Shown here: positions 43,046-51,067 of the stretch, in pieces
Layout of the letters: the number at the start of each line of letters is the position of its first letter
Numbering within the stretch: position 1 is the first letter of the stretch
NCBI GenBank assembly: GCA_031277855.1
Contig: JAITLO010000004.1
Location: 54,959 to 118,958 of the forward strand
Origin: Acidovorax sp.
GTDB lineage: Bacteria; Pseudomonadota; Gammaproteobacteria; Burkholderiales; Burkholderiaceae_C
Reading direction: 5' to 3'
DNA: 64,000 nt
The notes under the pieces: model-generated
Told to the model about the DNA's origin: nothing
What the model saw: only the letters and a program-made list of their open reading frames with translations
Database searches by the model: none
Position numbers and translations under genes: made by a program

Positions 43046-44803
43046 ATGCGACGTATTTTTTTCCTGATTCTCTCGGCATTGAGCGCGTTCTTGCCGAGCC
43101 TGGCCCAGGCCGCCTGGTGGCAGGCAGACTGGGCTTACCGCAAGCCCATCACCATTGATGCAGGTCCGCAGGGAGGGGCCATTGGCGCCGACGCGGGCCG
43201 CACACCCGTGCTGGTGCGCCTGCATACCGGCAACTTCAACTTTGACGGCGTCAGCGATACCGGCGCCGATCTGCGCTTTATCGCGGGCGACGACAAGACG
43301 GTGCTCAACCACCAGATCGAGCAGTTCGATCCCCTGCTGGGCATGGCCCTGATCTGGGTGGACATGCCCACGCTGCCAGCGGCCGCACCCCAGCAAATCT
43401 GGATGTACTACGGCAACAAAAAAGCCCCGGCCTCTGGCAATGGCCAGCGCACTTTCGATCCCGACTACACGCTGATCTACCACTTCGCCGAAAGCGGTGT
43501 GCCCGCGCGTGACACCACGGCCTATGGCAACCATGCGCAAACCATGACGCCTTCGGCGGAGGCCACCCTGATCGGCAGCGGTGCCATGTTGGGCAATACC
43601 ACATTGGCGCTGCCTGCCTCGCCTTCGCTGGCGGTGGCTGCCGGTGGTGCTTTCACCTTCAGCGCCTGGGTGCGCCCCGAAACACTGGGGGCTCGCCAGG
43701 TGGTGTATGCGCGCCGTGATGGTGGCGGCGAGCTGGTGATTGGCGTGGATTTGGGTGTGCCCTTTGTGCAGGTCAATGGCCAGCGCAGCAACCCGGGCCA
43801 GCCCATTCAGGCTGGTCAGTGGTCGCACCTGGCCGTCAAGGCAGAAGGCCAGACCGTGACCTTGCTGGTTGGCGGCCATCCCGCTGCCACGCTGGCCACG
43901 GCCCTGCCTGCACTCAACACCTCCGCTGCACTGGGGGTGGACGCCACTGCGGGCTTTGCGCCCTTTGTAGGCGCGATCGACGAGTTGCGCATTTCCAAGG
44001 TGGCCCGCCCCGACAGCCTGCTGCTGGCCGATGCTGTCTCGCAAGGTGCCGAGTCGCGCATGACGGTGTTTGGCGCCGACGAGCAGCAGGCCGGCAAAAG
44101 CCACTTTGGCTTCATTCTGGCTGCCATGCCGCTGGATGCCTGGATCGTCGTGGCCGTGCTGGGGCTGATGATGGCTTTCTCCTGGATGATCATGATTGGC
44201 AAGGGCCGCAGCTACGGCGCCATCTCGCGTGCCAACCAGGCTTTCATGGGTTTCTTCCGTGAGGCTGCCGGCGCTCCCCTCGACAGCCTGGCTCGGGGTA
44301 ACAAGGTGCCCGAGTCGGTCAAGAGCGACTCCTCGCTGTGGCGCCTGTATGCCGTGGCCATCGACGAAATGGGCCGCCGCCATGCCCGTGGCTACGACCT
44401 GAATGCGGTGTCGACGGCCACCATCGGTGCCATACGCGCCGCCATGGACGGCGTGATGGTGCGCGAGAACGAAAGCATGTCCAAGCGCATGAACTGGCTG
44501 TCGACCACCATCGAAGGAGCACCCTATGTGGGCCTGTTCGGCACGGTGATCGGCATCATGCTGGTGTTCGTGGTGGCGGCCATGGCCGGGGCCGTGGACA
44601 TCAACTCGGTGGCGCCCGGCATGGCGGCCGCGCTGCTGTGTACCGCGGCCGGCCTGGGCGTGGCAATTCCCGCACTGTTTGGCTACAACTGGCTGGCATC
44701 GCGCTCGGACGCTATCGGTGCCGACATGGCGGTGTTTGTTGACGAGTTCGCCACCCGCCTTGCCGAAGAGCAGGGCGAGGGCCGCAATCTGCGGAGCGCC
44801 TGA
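43046..44803 (+). CDS. ExbB/TolQ-type proton channel fused to DUF2341 and LamG-like domains
   Basis: A 585-residue fusion. A signal peptide (1-22, ending LAQA) is followed by a DUF2341 domain (about 25-135, with ADLRFIAGDDKTVLNHQIEQ and IWMYYGNKKAP), then a concanavalin/LamG-like domain (about 145-335: FTFSAWVRPE, WSHLAVKAEGQTVTLLVGG, GAIDELRIS). The C-terminal 220 residues are a MotA/TolQ/ExbB channel with three membrane segments (AWIVVAVLGLMMAFSWMIMI; APYVGLFGTVIGIMLVFVV; MAAALLCTAAGLGVAIPALF). Ordinary ExbB lacks the large periplasmic part. With ExbD 3 nt downstream, it should energise a TonB-like protein; the extra domains may contact the exoprotein machinery or the cell wall. Confidence 0.88.
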   Translation: MRRIFFLILSALSAFLPSLAQAAWWQADWAYRKPITIDAGPQGGAIGADAGRTPVLVRLHTGNFNFDGVSDTGADLRFIAGDDKTVLNHQIEQFDPLLGMALIWVDMPTLPAAAPQQIWMYYGNKKAPASGNGQRTFDPDYTLIYHFAESGVPARDTTAYGNHAQTMTPSAEATLIGSGAMLGNTTLALPASPSLAVAAGGAFTFSAWVRPETLGARQVVYARRDGGGELVIGVDLGVPFVQVNGQRSNPGQPIQAGQWSHLAVKAEGQTVTLLVGGHPAATLATALPALNTSAALGVDATAGFAPFVGAIDELRISKVARPDSLLLADAVSQGAESRMTVFGADEQQAGKSHFGFILAAMPLDAWIVVAVLGLMMAFSWMIMIGKGRSYGAISRANQAFMGFFREAAGAPLDSLARGNKVPESVKSDSSLWRLYAVAIDEMGRRHARGYDLNAVSTATIGAIRAAMDGVMVRENESMSKRMNWLSTTIEGAPYVGLFGTVIGIMLVFVVAAMAGAVDINSVAPGMAAALLCTAAGLGVAIPALFGYNWLASRSDAIGADMAVFVDEFATRLAEEQGEGRNLRSA

Positions 44804-44806
44804 GCC

Positions 44807-45223
44807 ATGGCCAACGCTGCAGCCAAATTCGGCACCAAGAAACGTTCCGGGGGCATCAACATCACGCCCTTTGTGGATGTGCTGCTGGTGGTGCTGGTGA
44901 TTTTCATTCTGACCAGCAATGCCAGCATTCCTGGCATCAAGGTGGACCTGCCCAAGGCCAGTGCCTCGGTGGCGCTGGAAAAGCCCAAGACCAAGGCCAT
45001 CTCCATCGACAACGACGGCCGCGTGTTTCTGGATGCCTATCCGGTCACGCTGCCCGAGCTGGAAGAGCGCCTGCGCACCGAAAAGGCGCTGTCGCCGGAC
45101 TTCCCCGTCATCGTGCGTGGCGACTCGGCCGTGCAGTACGCCAAGGTGGTGGAGGTGCTGGACCTGCTGCGCCGCATCGACCTCAACCAGATCGGCCTCG
45201 TGACCGGCAAGCCCGCAGCGTGA
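44807..45223 (+). CDS. ExbD/TolR family biopolymer transport protein
   Basis: A 138-residue partner of the ExbB-like channel. It has the N-terminal membrane segment with the family core ITPFVDVLLVVLVIFILTSN, whose aspartate is the proton-carrying residue, then a periplasmic domain (VDLPKASASVALEKPKTKAI, IDNDGRVFLD). The start lies 3 nt after the exbB stop, so the two are translated together. It belongs to the ExbBD set of this exoprotein locus, distinct from a housekeeping copy that would be elsewhere. Confidence 0.92.
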   Translation: MANAAAKFGTKKRSGGINITPFVDVLLVVLVIFILTSNASIPGIKVDLPKASASVALEKPKTKAISIDNDGRVFLDAYPVTLPELEERLRTEKALSPDFPVIVRGDSAVQYAKVVEVLDLLRRIDLNQIGLVTGKPAA

Positions 45224-45239
45224 GGAGCGCCAATTGACT

Positions 45240-45944
45240 ATGCGCAATTCCAATGCACCGCAGCCCATGTTGGCCACCGCCTGGTGGCGTCGCTGGGGTG
45301 GATGGGTGATGGGCGTGATCGTGGCCCTGGTGGGGCTGGCGGTGCTATGGTTTTTGCTAGCAGGCACCGCCAGCACCAAGCGTGAAGTGGCTGCGACCGC
45401 GATGGTGATGCTGCCCCCACCTCCGCCGCCACCGCCCGAGCCGGAAAAACTGCCCGAGCCCGAGCCGGAAAAAATAGAGCCCAAGATCACCGAGATTGAG
45501 CCCACGCCGGTGGAGTCCATGGACAAGCCCATGGACGATGCCGCGCCCAGCCCCTCGCAGGACATGGGCGATCCCATGACCATGAATGCCGATGCACAGG
45601 CCGGCACCGACGGCATTGCCGTGGGGGCCGGTGGCGGCATGACCGGCGGTGGTGGTGGCGGCTTGGGTGCCGGCTCCTACCAGCGCTACATCTCGGCCAG
45701 GCTGCAGCAGGCCCTCACGCGCGACCCGCGCACCCGCAACCTGGTGTTCAGCGATCTGCGCGTTGACCTGTGGATGGCGGCCGATGGCCGTGTCACCAAG
45801 GTGCAGCTGGCCCAGGGCAGCAGCAATGACAAGACCGACGAGCTGGTGCTGGCCATGTTGCGCGAAATCCAGGCAGTGGATGAGCGCCCGCCCGCATCCA
45901 TGCGCTTTCCTATGCGTGTCTCCATGAATGGCCGCCGTCCCTGA
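45240..45944 (+). CDS. TonB-like energy transducer
   Basis: A 234-residue protein with the TonB layout. One N-terminal membrane anchor (about 20-42) is followed by a proline/glutamate/lysine-rich spacer (LPPPPPPPPEPEKLPEPEPE), a glycine-rich linker, and a C-terminal domain (about 145-232) with YISARLQQALTRDPRTRNLV and DLRVDLWMAADGRVTKVQLA, the TonB/TolA-C fold. The start is uncertain: the ATG at 45240 is 12 nt from GAGGAG, while the TTG at 45234 is 6 nt away. It should carry the proton-motive signal of the ExbB/ExbD pair to an outer-membrane partner, perhaps TpsB, the porin or the STN protein; none is proven. Confidence 0.85.
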   Translation: MRNSNAPQPMLATAWWRRWGGWVMGVIVALVGLAVLWFLLAGTASTKREVAATAMVMLPPPPPPPPEPEKLPEPEPEKIEPKITEIEPTPVESMDKPMDDAAPSPSQDMGDPMTMNADAQAGTDGIAVGAGGGMTGGGGGGLGAGSYQRYISARLQQALTRDPRTRNLVFSDLRVDLWMAADGRVTKVQLAQGSSNDKTDELVLAMLREIQAVDERPPASMRFPMRVSMNGRRP

Positions 45945-45998
45945 ACTTTTTTGCAAGTCCGTGGCCGCTTTGGCTGCTCCCTTCTTTCAGTTTCAACC

Positions 45999-47816
45999 AT
46001 GACTTACTTCGTCTCCCCCTCGATTGCCGCCAGGCATATTGCGCTGCGATGCCCTCCGTTGGCACGCAGTGCGCAGGCCGCGGCGGTGGCCGCAGCCATT
46101 GCGCTGACCTCCTTGACGGCCCACGCGCAAACCTCGAAATGGGATGCTCCCGTCAAGGACAGCGCCATGGTGCAGCTCATTCGTGGCCTGATCCAAAGCG
46201 GAGCCCTTGCCAAGGATGTGGGCGAGGCCTTGCTGGCCCAGGCACAGACGGAGTCCATGGCCGCACAGCAGGCACAGCGCCAGGCCGCAGCCGGAGCAGC
46301 GGGTGGGGCGACGGCCTCCGCCAACGCCTTGCGACCGGCCGCAGGCGATGTGCGCGTTCCCTATATTTCGCAGACCGTGCGCGATGAAATCCGCAGCGAG
46401 CTCAAGAGCGAGGTCATGGCCCAGGCCAAGGCCGAAGGCTGGGCCGCGCCCAACGAAACCCCGGAATGGACCCAGCGCATACGTTTCGAAGGCGATATGC
46501 GGGTGCGCAGCGAGTCGCGCTTTTTCTCGGGCGGCAACAGCAACGAAATCGTCGACTACGCGGCCATCAACAGTGGCAATGCTTATGACGTGAACCTCAA
46601 TACGGCAGCCGGTTTTCCTCCGCTGCTCAACACGCGCCAGAATCGCCAAAACCAGCTGCGCGCCAGGGCGCGTATTGGCGTGGTGGCCGATATCTCGGAA
46701 TCCACCCAGGCCGGTGTGCGCCTGGCCACCGGTAGCGATACCAGCCCGGTATCGACCACGCAGACCTTGGGCGGGGGCCTGGGCAAAAAGAACGTCTGGC
46801 TGGACCAGGCCTGGCTGTCGCACAAGCCATTCGACGGGGCCACGGTGATAGGGGGGCGTTTTGCCAATCCCTTTGTCTCTACCGACATGCTGTTCTCCAG
46901 CGACCTGAATCTGGACGGCATCGCGCTGCAATACCAAAAGCCGCTGCCCTCCAACAAGGACCTGGAACTGTTTGGCACGCTGGGCATTATTCCGCTGGAG
47001 TATTCATCGGACAGCTTCCCATCGCGCTCCATGGAGAAGGCATCGACCCAGGTCAAGTGGCTGCTGGGTCTGCAGGCAGGCGCCAACTGGAAGCTCAATG
47101 ACAGCAATCGCCTGCGCGGAGCCCTGGCCTACTACGACTTCCGCAATGTCAGCGGCCAGCTTTCCACGCCCTGCGCGCTGTATGCCGGAGCCGAGGCCTG
47201 CAGCACCGATTGGGCGCGCCCGGCCTTTATGCAAAAGGGCAACACGCTGATGCTGCTGCGCAATATCGCGCTGAACCCGAACGACCCGGCGAATACGGTC
47301 CAGCCGCAGTACTTTGGCCTGGCTTCGAAGTTCCAGCTGCTGGATGTGAACATGCGCTGGGACACCAAGGTGGCGGGCAACTTCGGCCTGCGCCTGGATG
47401 CCAACCTGGTGCGCAATATGGCGTACGACAAGAACGAGATGTTCCGCCGCGCCAACGGCGGCATCATCAACAACTACGGCGCCAATGCCCCTCTGATCCC
47501 CACCAAGGCCGACTTCAAGAGCGGTGGCAATGCCTACATGCTGCAGGCCACCTTGGGCAAACCCAGCCCGGCAGCCCGGGGCGATTGGAATGTGCTGGCA
47601 GGCTACAAGCGCATCGAGCCCGATGCCATGCCCGACGGCTACAACGACTCCTCCTTCCACCTGGGGGGCACCAACGCGCGCGGCTACTACATCGGGGGCT
47701 CTTACGCGGTCGACAAGAACACCTGGTTCACCGGCCGCTGGATGTCCACCAAGGAGGTCTATGGCGCCCCCTACCAGATCGACATGCTGCAGCTTGAATT
47801 CAATGCACGCTTCTAG
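45999..47816 (+). CDS. Putative outer-membrane porin with coiled N-terminal region
   Basis: A 605-residue exported protein. The signal peptide is long (about 1-43, ending AHA before QTSKWD). The next region (about 50-140) is helical and alanine/glutamine-rich, with LIRGLIQSGALAKDVGEALL and VRDEIRSELKSEVMAQAKAE. The remainder shows the alternating pattern of a beta-barrel: IRFEGDMRVRSESRFF, ARARIGVVADISESTQAGVR, MLFSSDLNLDGIALQYQKPL and a final strand DMLQLEFNARF ending in phenylalanine. It fits the putative porin family of proteobacteria. Its place in the exoprotein gene series suggests a dedicated outer-membrane part. Confidence 0.78.
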   Translation: MTYFVSPSIAARHIALRCPPLARSAQAAAVAAAIALTSLTAHAQTSKWDAPVKDSAMVQLIRGLIQSGALAKDVGEALLAQAQTESMAAQQAQRQAAAGAAGGATASANALRPAAGDVRVPYISQTVRDEIRSELKSEVMAQAKAEGWAAPNETPEWTQRIRFEGDMRVRSESRFFSGGNSNEIVDYAAINSGNAYDVNLNTAAGFPPLLNTRQNRQNQLRARARIGVVADISESTQAGVRLATGSDTSPVSTTQTLGGGLGKKNVWLDQAWLSHKPFDGATVIGGRFANPFVSTDMLFSSDLNLDGIALQYQKPLPSNKDLELFGTLGIIPLEYSSDSFPSRSMEKASTQVKWLLGLQAGANWKLNDSNRLRGALAYYDFRNVSGQLSTPCALYAGAEACSTDWARPAFMQKGNTLMLLRNIALNPNDPANTVQPQYFGLASKFQLLDVNMRWDTKVAGNFGLRLDANLVRNMAYDKNEMFRRANGGIINNYGANAPLIPTKADFKSGGNAYMLQATLGKPSPAARGDWNVLAGYKRIEPDAMPDGYNDSSFHLGGTNARGYYIGGSYAVDKNTWFTGRWMSTKEVYGAPYQIDMLQLEFNARF

Positions 47817-47827
47817 AAGGAAAACAC

Positions 47828-48559
47828 ATGAAGCTGTCTAAAGCCCCAGGGGTACAAGCCCGTGCCTGCATGGCTTCGGTGGTGGCATTGGTCTGTACGG
47901 CCTCGGCCATCACGGTACATGCACAGGAGCAGAGCATGGAGGAGCGTTTGCGGGCCCAGCTGCGCTCGGTCACCAGCCAGTTGCAACAGGCCAACAACGA
48001 GCTGGCGCTGCTCAAGTCCGGCACGGGTGGTGCCCAGGCAGCGGCCAAGGCAGCGCCGTCGCCTGACGTGGAGGCCTTGAAGGCCGAACTGGCACAAAGC
48101 CGCCAGCAACTGAGCCGTGAGCGCGATGCGCGTGGCAGGCGTGATGCCGATGTGCAGCAGGCCAAGGAGACGGTGGACAAGGCCCAGGCCCAGGTGCAGC
48201 AGTTCCGCGCTGCCTACGATGAGCTGCTGAAAATGGCGCGCACCACAGAAACCGAGCGCCAGCGCCTGGCCAATGAAGGGGCCGCACAACAAGCCGCTGT
48301 GGCGCAATGCGAACTGAAAAACCAGCAGCTTTATGCCCTGGGGCAAGAGGTGCTGCAGGCCTATGAAAAGATGGATATGGCCACCATGCTGGCAGCCCGC
48401 CAGCCTTTCGCCGCCCAAAGCCGGGTGAGGCTCGAACAAATTGCCCAGGAGTACGGCGATCGCCTGTACCAGGGCAAGTTTGATGCGCGAGCCGCTACAC
48501 AGGCCCAGGAGACGGTGGCGGCCGAGGCCAGCAAGCCCACCACGCCCGCCAAGCCCTGA
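47828..48559 (+). CDS. Exported coiled-coil protein, function unknown
   Basis: A 243-residue protein with a signal peptide (about 1-32, ending VHA before QEQS). Two coiled-coil segments follow (about 36-65, RLRAQLRSVTSQLQQANNEL; about 80-150, LKAELAQSRQQLSRERDARG through the RTTETERQRLANEG part), then a helical region with a single cysteine (AQCELKNQQLYALGQEVLQA) and a low-complexity tail rich in alanine, threonine and proline. No named family is recognised. Start is 11 nt after the porin stop, with AAGGAAA as ribosome site, so it is part of the same transcript. It may be a periplasmic spacer or scaffold. Confidence 0.78.
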   Translation: MKLSKAPGVQARACMASVVALVCTASAITVHAQEQSMEERLRAQLRSVTSQLQQANNELALLKSGTGGAQAAAKAAPSPDVEALKAELAQSRQQLSRERDARGRRDADVQQAKETVDKAQAQVQQFRAAYDELLKMARTTETERQRLANEGAAQQAAVAQCELKNQQLYALGQEVLQAYEKMDMATMLAARQPFAAQSRVRLEQIAQEYGDRLYQGKFDARAATQAQETVAAEASKPTTPAKP

Positions 48560-48761
48560 GCTGCCCATGCCTGCATATAGCACCCCGGCGCCCCGATTGC
48601 TGCTGCTGCCGCTGGAGGCCCTGGGGGATTGGCTACGTGGTCATGAGGCTGACATGCAGGCATGCGATCTATACGACGAACGCTGTAACGATGCCGGACT
48701 CCTGCGCTGGTGGCCAGACCACTTTTGCGCCGCAGCCGGTGCTGAACCAAAGAGGAAATCC

Positions 48762-49691
48762 ATGAAAGTTTTGACCCACAACCGCATGCGCAGCGCCTGG
48801 AGCCTGGCGCTGGCCGCTGTGTTGGGAAGCTCGGCGGTGCATGCTGCGCCGCCCGCAGCGCAGGCCGCCGTGGCCAAGCTGGGGGCCATCACCATCGCTC
48901 CCACCGAAGTGGAGCGCCTGCTGCAGGCCATGCCCGATGCAGAGCGTGCCCAGGTCCATAGCAACCGCACGGGGCTGGAAAACTGGCTGCGCCAACGTCT
49001 GGCCAGTGAAGCTTTGCTGCGTGAGGCACAGCAAAAGAAATGGGCAGAGCGGCCAGAGGTCAAGGCACGCATCGACGCCGCAGTGAAGGACATCACGGCC
49101 CGTATCGTCAGCGGCAGTTATCTGGAGTCGGTGACGCAACTGCCTGCAGGCTTTCCCAGCGATGCCGATGTGAGCGCCGCCTATGAGCGTGCCAAGCCCA
49201 ATCTGAATATGCCGGCCACCTACCGCGTGGCACAGATCTATCTGCCGACCACTCCGGGGGCAGATGCCGCGGCCATTGCGGCCGTGCGTGCCGATGCCGT
49301 CAAACTGGCAGCCCAGGCTCGCCAGGGTGATTTCGCGGCCCTGGCCAAGACCCAATCCCAAGATGCGCGCAGTGCGGCGCAAGGCGGCGAGGTGGGGAAC
49401 TTACCGCTGGCGCAGATGCTGCCGGAAATCCGCGACACCGTGGCCGCACTGCAGCCCAACCAGGTGAGCGAGCCGGTGCAATCGAGCTCGGGCTTTCATG
49501 TGATCAAGCTGCTGTCCAGCCAGGCTGCGCGCCTGGCCACGCTGGAAGAAGTCAAACCTCGTCTGCAAGAAGCGCTGCGCGAACAAAAGCAGCAAGAGCT
49601 GGTCAGTGCCTATATGGGCAAGCTGGCACCGGCAACCAACGTCAGCATAGACAGCGCTGCCTTGGATGCAGTGCTGAAAAAAGTCAACTGA
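48762..49691 (+). CDS. Periplasmic parvulin-type peptidyl-prolyl isomerase (PpiC/SurA-like)
   Basis: A 309-residue exported chaperone. A signal peptide (about 1-27, ending AVHA) is followed by a SurA-N-like helical part (TIAPTEVERLLQAMPDAERA...LRQRLASEALLREAQQKKW) and a parvulin domain (about 145-250: TYRVAQIYLP, FAALAKTQSQDARSAAQGGE, VGNLPLAQMLPEIRDTVAAL, SSSGFHVIKLL). AGAGGAAA is 5 nt before the ATG at 48762, so this start is preferred, although the frame is open upstream to an ATG at 48567. It probably assists folding of the exoprotein or the outer-membrane parts; P. aeruginosa has a PpiC-type gene in the equivalent region. Confidence 0.87.
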   Translation: MKVLTHNRMRSAWSLALAAVLGSSAVHAAPPAAQAAVAKLGAITIAPTEVERLLQAMPDAERAQVHSNRTGLENWLRQRLASEALLREAQQKKWAERPEVKARIDAAVKDITARIVSGSYLESVTQLPAGFPSDADVSAAYERAKPNLNMPATYRVAQIYLPTTPGADAAAIAAVRADAVKLAAQARQGDFAALAKTQSQDARSAAQGGEVGNLPLAQMLPEIRDTVAALQPNQVSEPVQSSSGFHVIKLLSSQAARLATLEEVKPRLQEALREQKQQELVSAYMGKLAPATNVSIDSAALDAVLKKVN

Positions 49692-49741
49692 GCGCAAGGC
49701 GCGCATTTTGTCCCCTCCAATTCTTTGATCCAGAGCCGAAT

Positions 49742-50293
49742 ATGAGCAACAAGCAAACCGCCAAAAACGCTGCCGAATCTGTGCCCTCCGCCACCCCAGG
49801 CGAACTGCTTTTCTCCCTGAATGCCGAACGGGTGGCCGAAGCCATCAAGGCCGCAGGCTGCGCCGTGACCGCGGTGGAGCACGATGGTGTGGTGCGTCTG
49901 CACAGCGCCAGCCAGGGCATTGGCTTTCAGGTGCTGTGGGGCAATGCCCTGAGCGCGGGTGAATATGTGGACCTGACCCTGAGCTGCCCGCTGCGGGTGG
50001 AGGGCGGCAGCCTGCCCGAGGGCGTGGTGACAGACTGGCACCGCAGCAAGCGCTTTGCCCGTGTGGCCCAGCATGGTGACTTTGTGGTGCTGGAGATGGA
50101 TGTGCTGGCCGCTGGCGGCATCAGCCCCGCACACCTGGATGTGATGCTGCAGCTGTGGAGCCAGATGATGGGACAGTTCTTTCAGCATCTGCGCAACTTC
50201 AAGCCGGCCGCGTCGACCTCTTCCGATGCGGGCACCGAAAGCGCACAGGCTGTGTCTGCCAGCGAGCCGACCGCCGAGGCGCTGTCTGCCTGA
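49742..50293 (+). CDS. YbjN-domain protein
   Basis: A 183-residue cytoplasmic protein of the YbjN/T3SS-chaperone-like fold. The pattern is seen in the middle: GELLFSLNAERVAEAIKAAG, VVRLHSASQGIGFQVLWGN, VVTDWHRSKRFARVAQHGDF and VVLEMDVLAAGGISPAHLDV. The tail is rich in alanine, serine and threonine. YbjN proteins are small and poorly understood; some act like secretion chaperones. Its position after the isomerase gene makes a helper role for the exoprotein system plausible. No signal peptide or membrane segment is seen. Confidence 0.72.
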   Translation: MSNKQTAKNAAESVPSATPGELLFSLNAERVAEAIKAAGCAVTAVEHDGVVRLHSASQGIGFQVLWGNALSAGEYVDLTLSCPLRVEGGSLPEGVVTDWHRSKRFARVAQHGDFVVLEMDVLAAGGISPAHLDVMLQLWSQMMGQFFQHLRNFKPAASTSSDAGTESAQAVSASEPTAEALSA

Positions 50294-50407
50294 TGCGTTG
50301 CAGAGCGATGGTCGGGGCACAGGCTCCGGCCATTCTTTTTTGCGCGCTGGCCATGCCATCGGCGCTCCAGGTTTTGCCAGCGTCCACGCTCAGAGAAAGT
50401 GCTTGCC

Positions 50408-50878
50408 GTGTCCCATGATTCTTCTACCGCTGCCTCGGGCTTGTGGTCGCTGTTACGCCGTGTTCTGGGAGGCTTGGGCCTGGGTTTGACCCTGTCCTCC
50501 ACGCTTGCCCAGGCCCAGGCACCTGCCGCACAGCCAAGCGTTCCGGCACATTGGGTGGCGTATGCACAGCAAGTCAGCGCGCAGTTCCAGGAACAGCTGG
50601 CGGATGCGGGGAACCCTGCGGTGCTGCGCCTGCATGCCTGGATGCAGGAGCGCATGCAACAGGCCTCTTCGGCCCCCTTGGCACCTTTGCGGCTGCGTGT
50701 GTGGGTGGCACCTGCGGGCCGTGTGGAGCGGCTGGAGTTTGACTCACTGGGGCAGGCGCAAGCCGATGCCGATCTGCACGAGTTACTCAGCGTCCCTCCT
50801 TTGCGCGAGCGTCCCCCGGCCGATCTGCGCCAGCCCATGGCGTTGGAGTTGAGCTTGCATCTGCCGGCTCACAGCTGA
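50408..50878 (+). CDS. Exported TonB-C-like protein
   Basis: A 156-residue protein starting at a GTG (50408) with AGAGAAAG about 8 nt upstream; the GTG at 50399 is the alternative. The N-terminus is a signal peptide (RRVLGGLGLGLTLSSTLAQA). The C-terminal half (about 85-152) looks like a TonB C-terminal domain, with LRLRVWVAPAGRVERLEFDS and ALELSLHLPAHS, but there is no proline-rich spacer and no retained membrane anchor. It is the last gene of the series and resembles the C-terminal part of the STN protein at 24711. It may act as a soluble periplasmic receptor. Function is unknown. Confidence 0.68.
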   Translation: MSHDSSTAASGLWSLLRRVLGGLGLGLTLSSTLAQAQAPAAQPSVPAHWVAYAQQVSAQFQEQLADAGNPAVLRLHAWMQERMQQASSAPLAPLRLRVWVAPAGRVERLEFDSLGQAQADADLHELLSVPPLRERPPADLRQPMALELSLHLPAHS

Positions 50879-51067
50879 TCCAGAGCGGGAGCCTGGGCTC
50901 GGTTCGTGGCGAACGCTGGCCACCTCCGCACCAAGGCCCATGCGGTGGCCCGCTCCACCCCTATCGCGCTGCGGCTGACAGTCAGTGCCTTGGCAGCTGG
51001 TCTGGTGGCAGGGCGCTGCTGAGTCGCCATAATCAAAGGTCTTTCGCCCTTAGCCCTCACTATCTTC

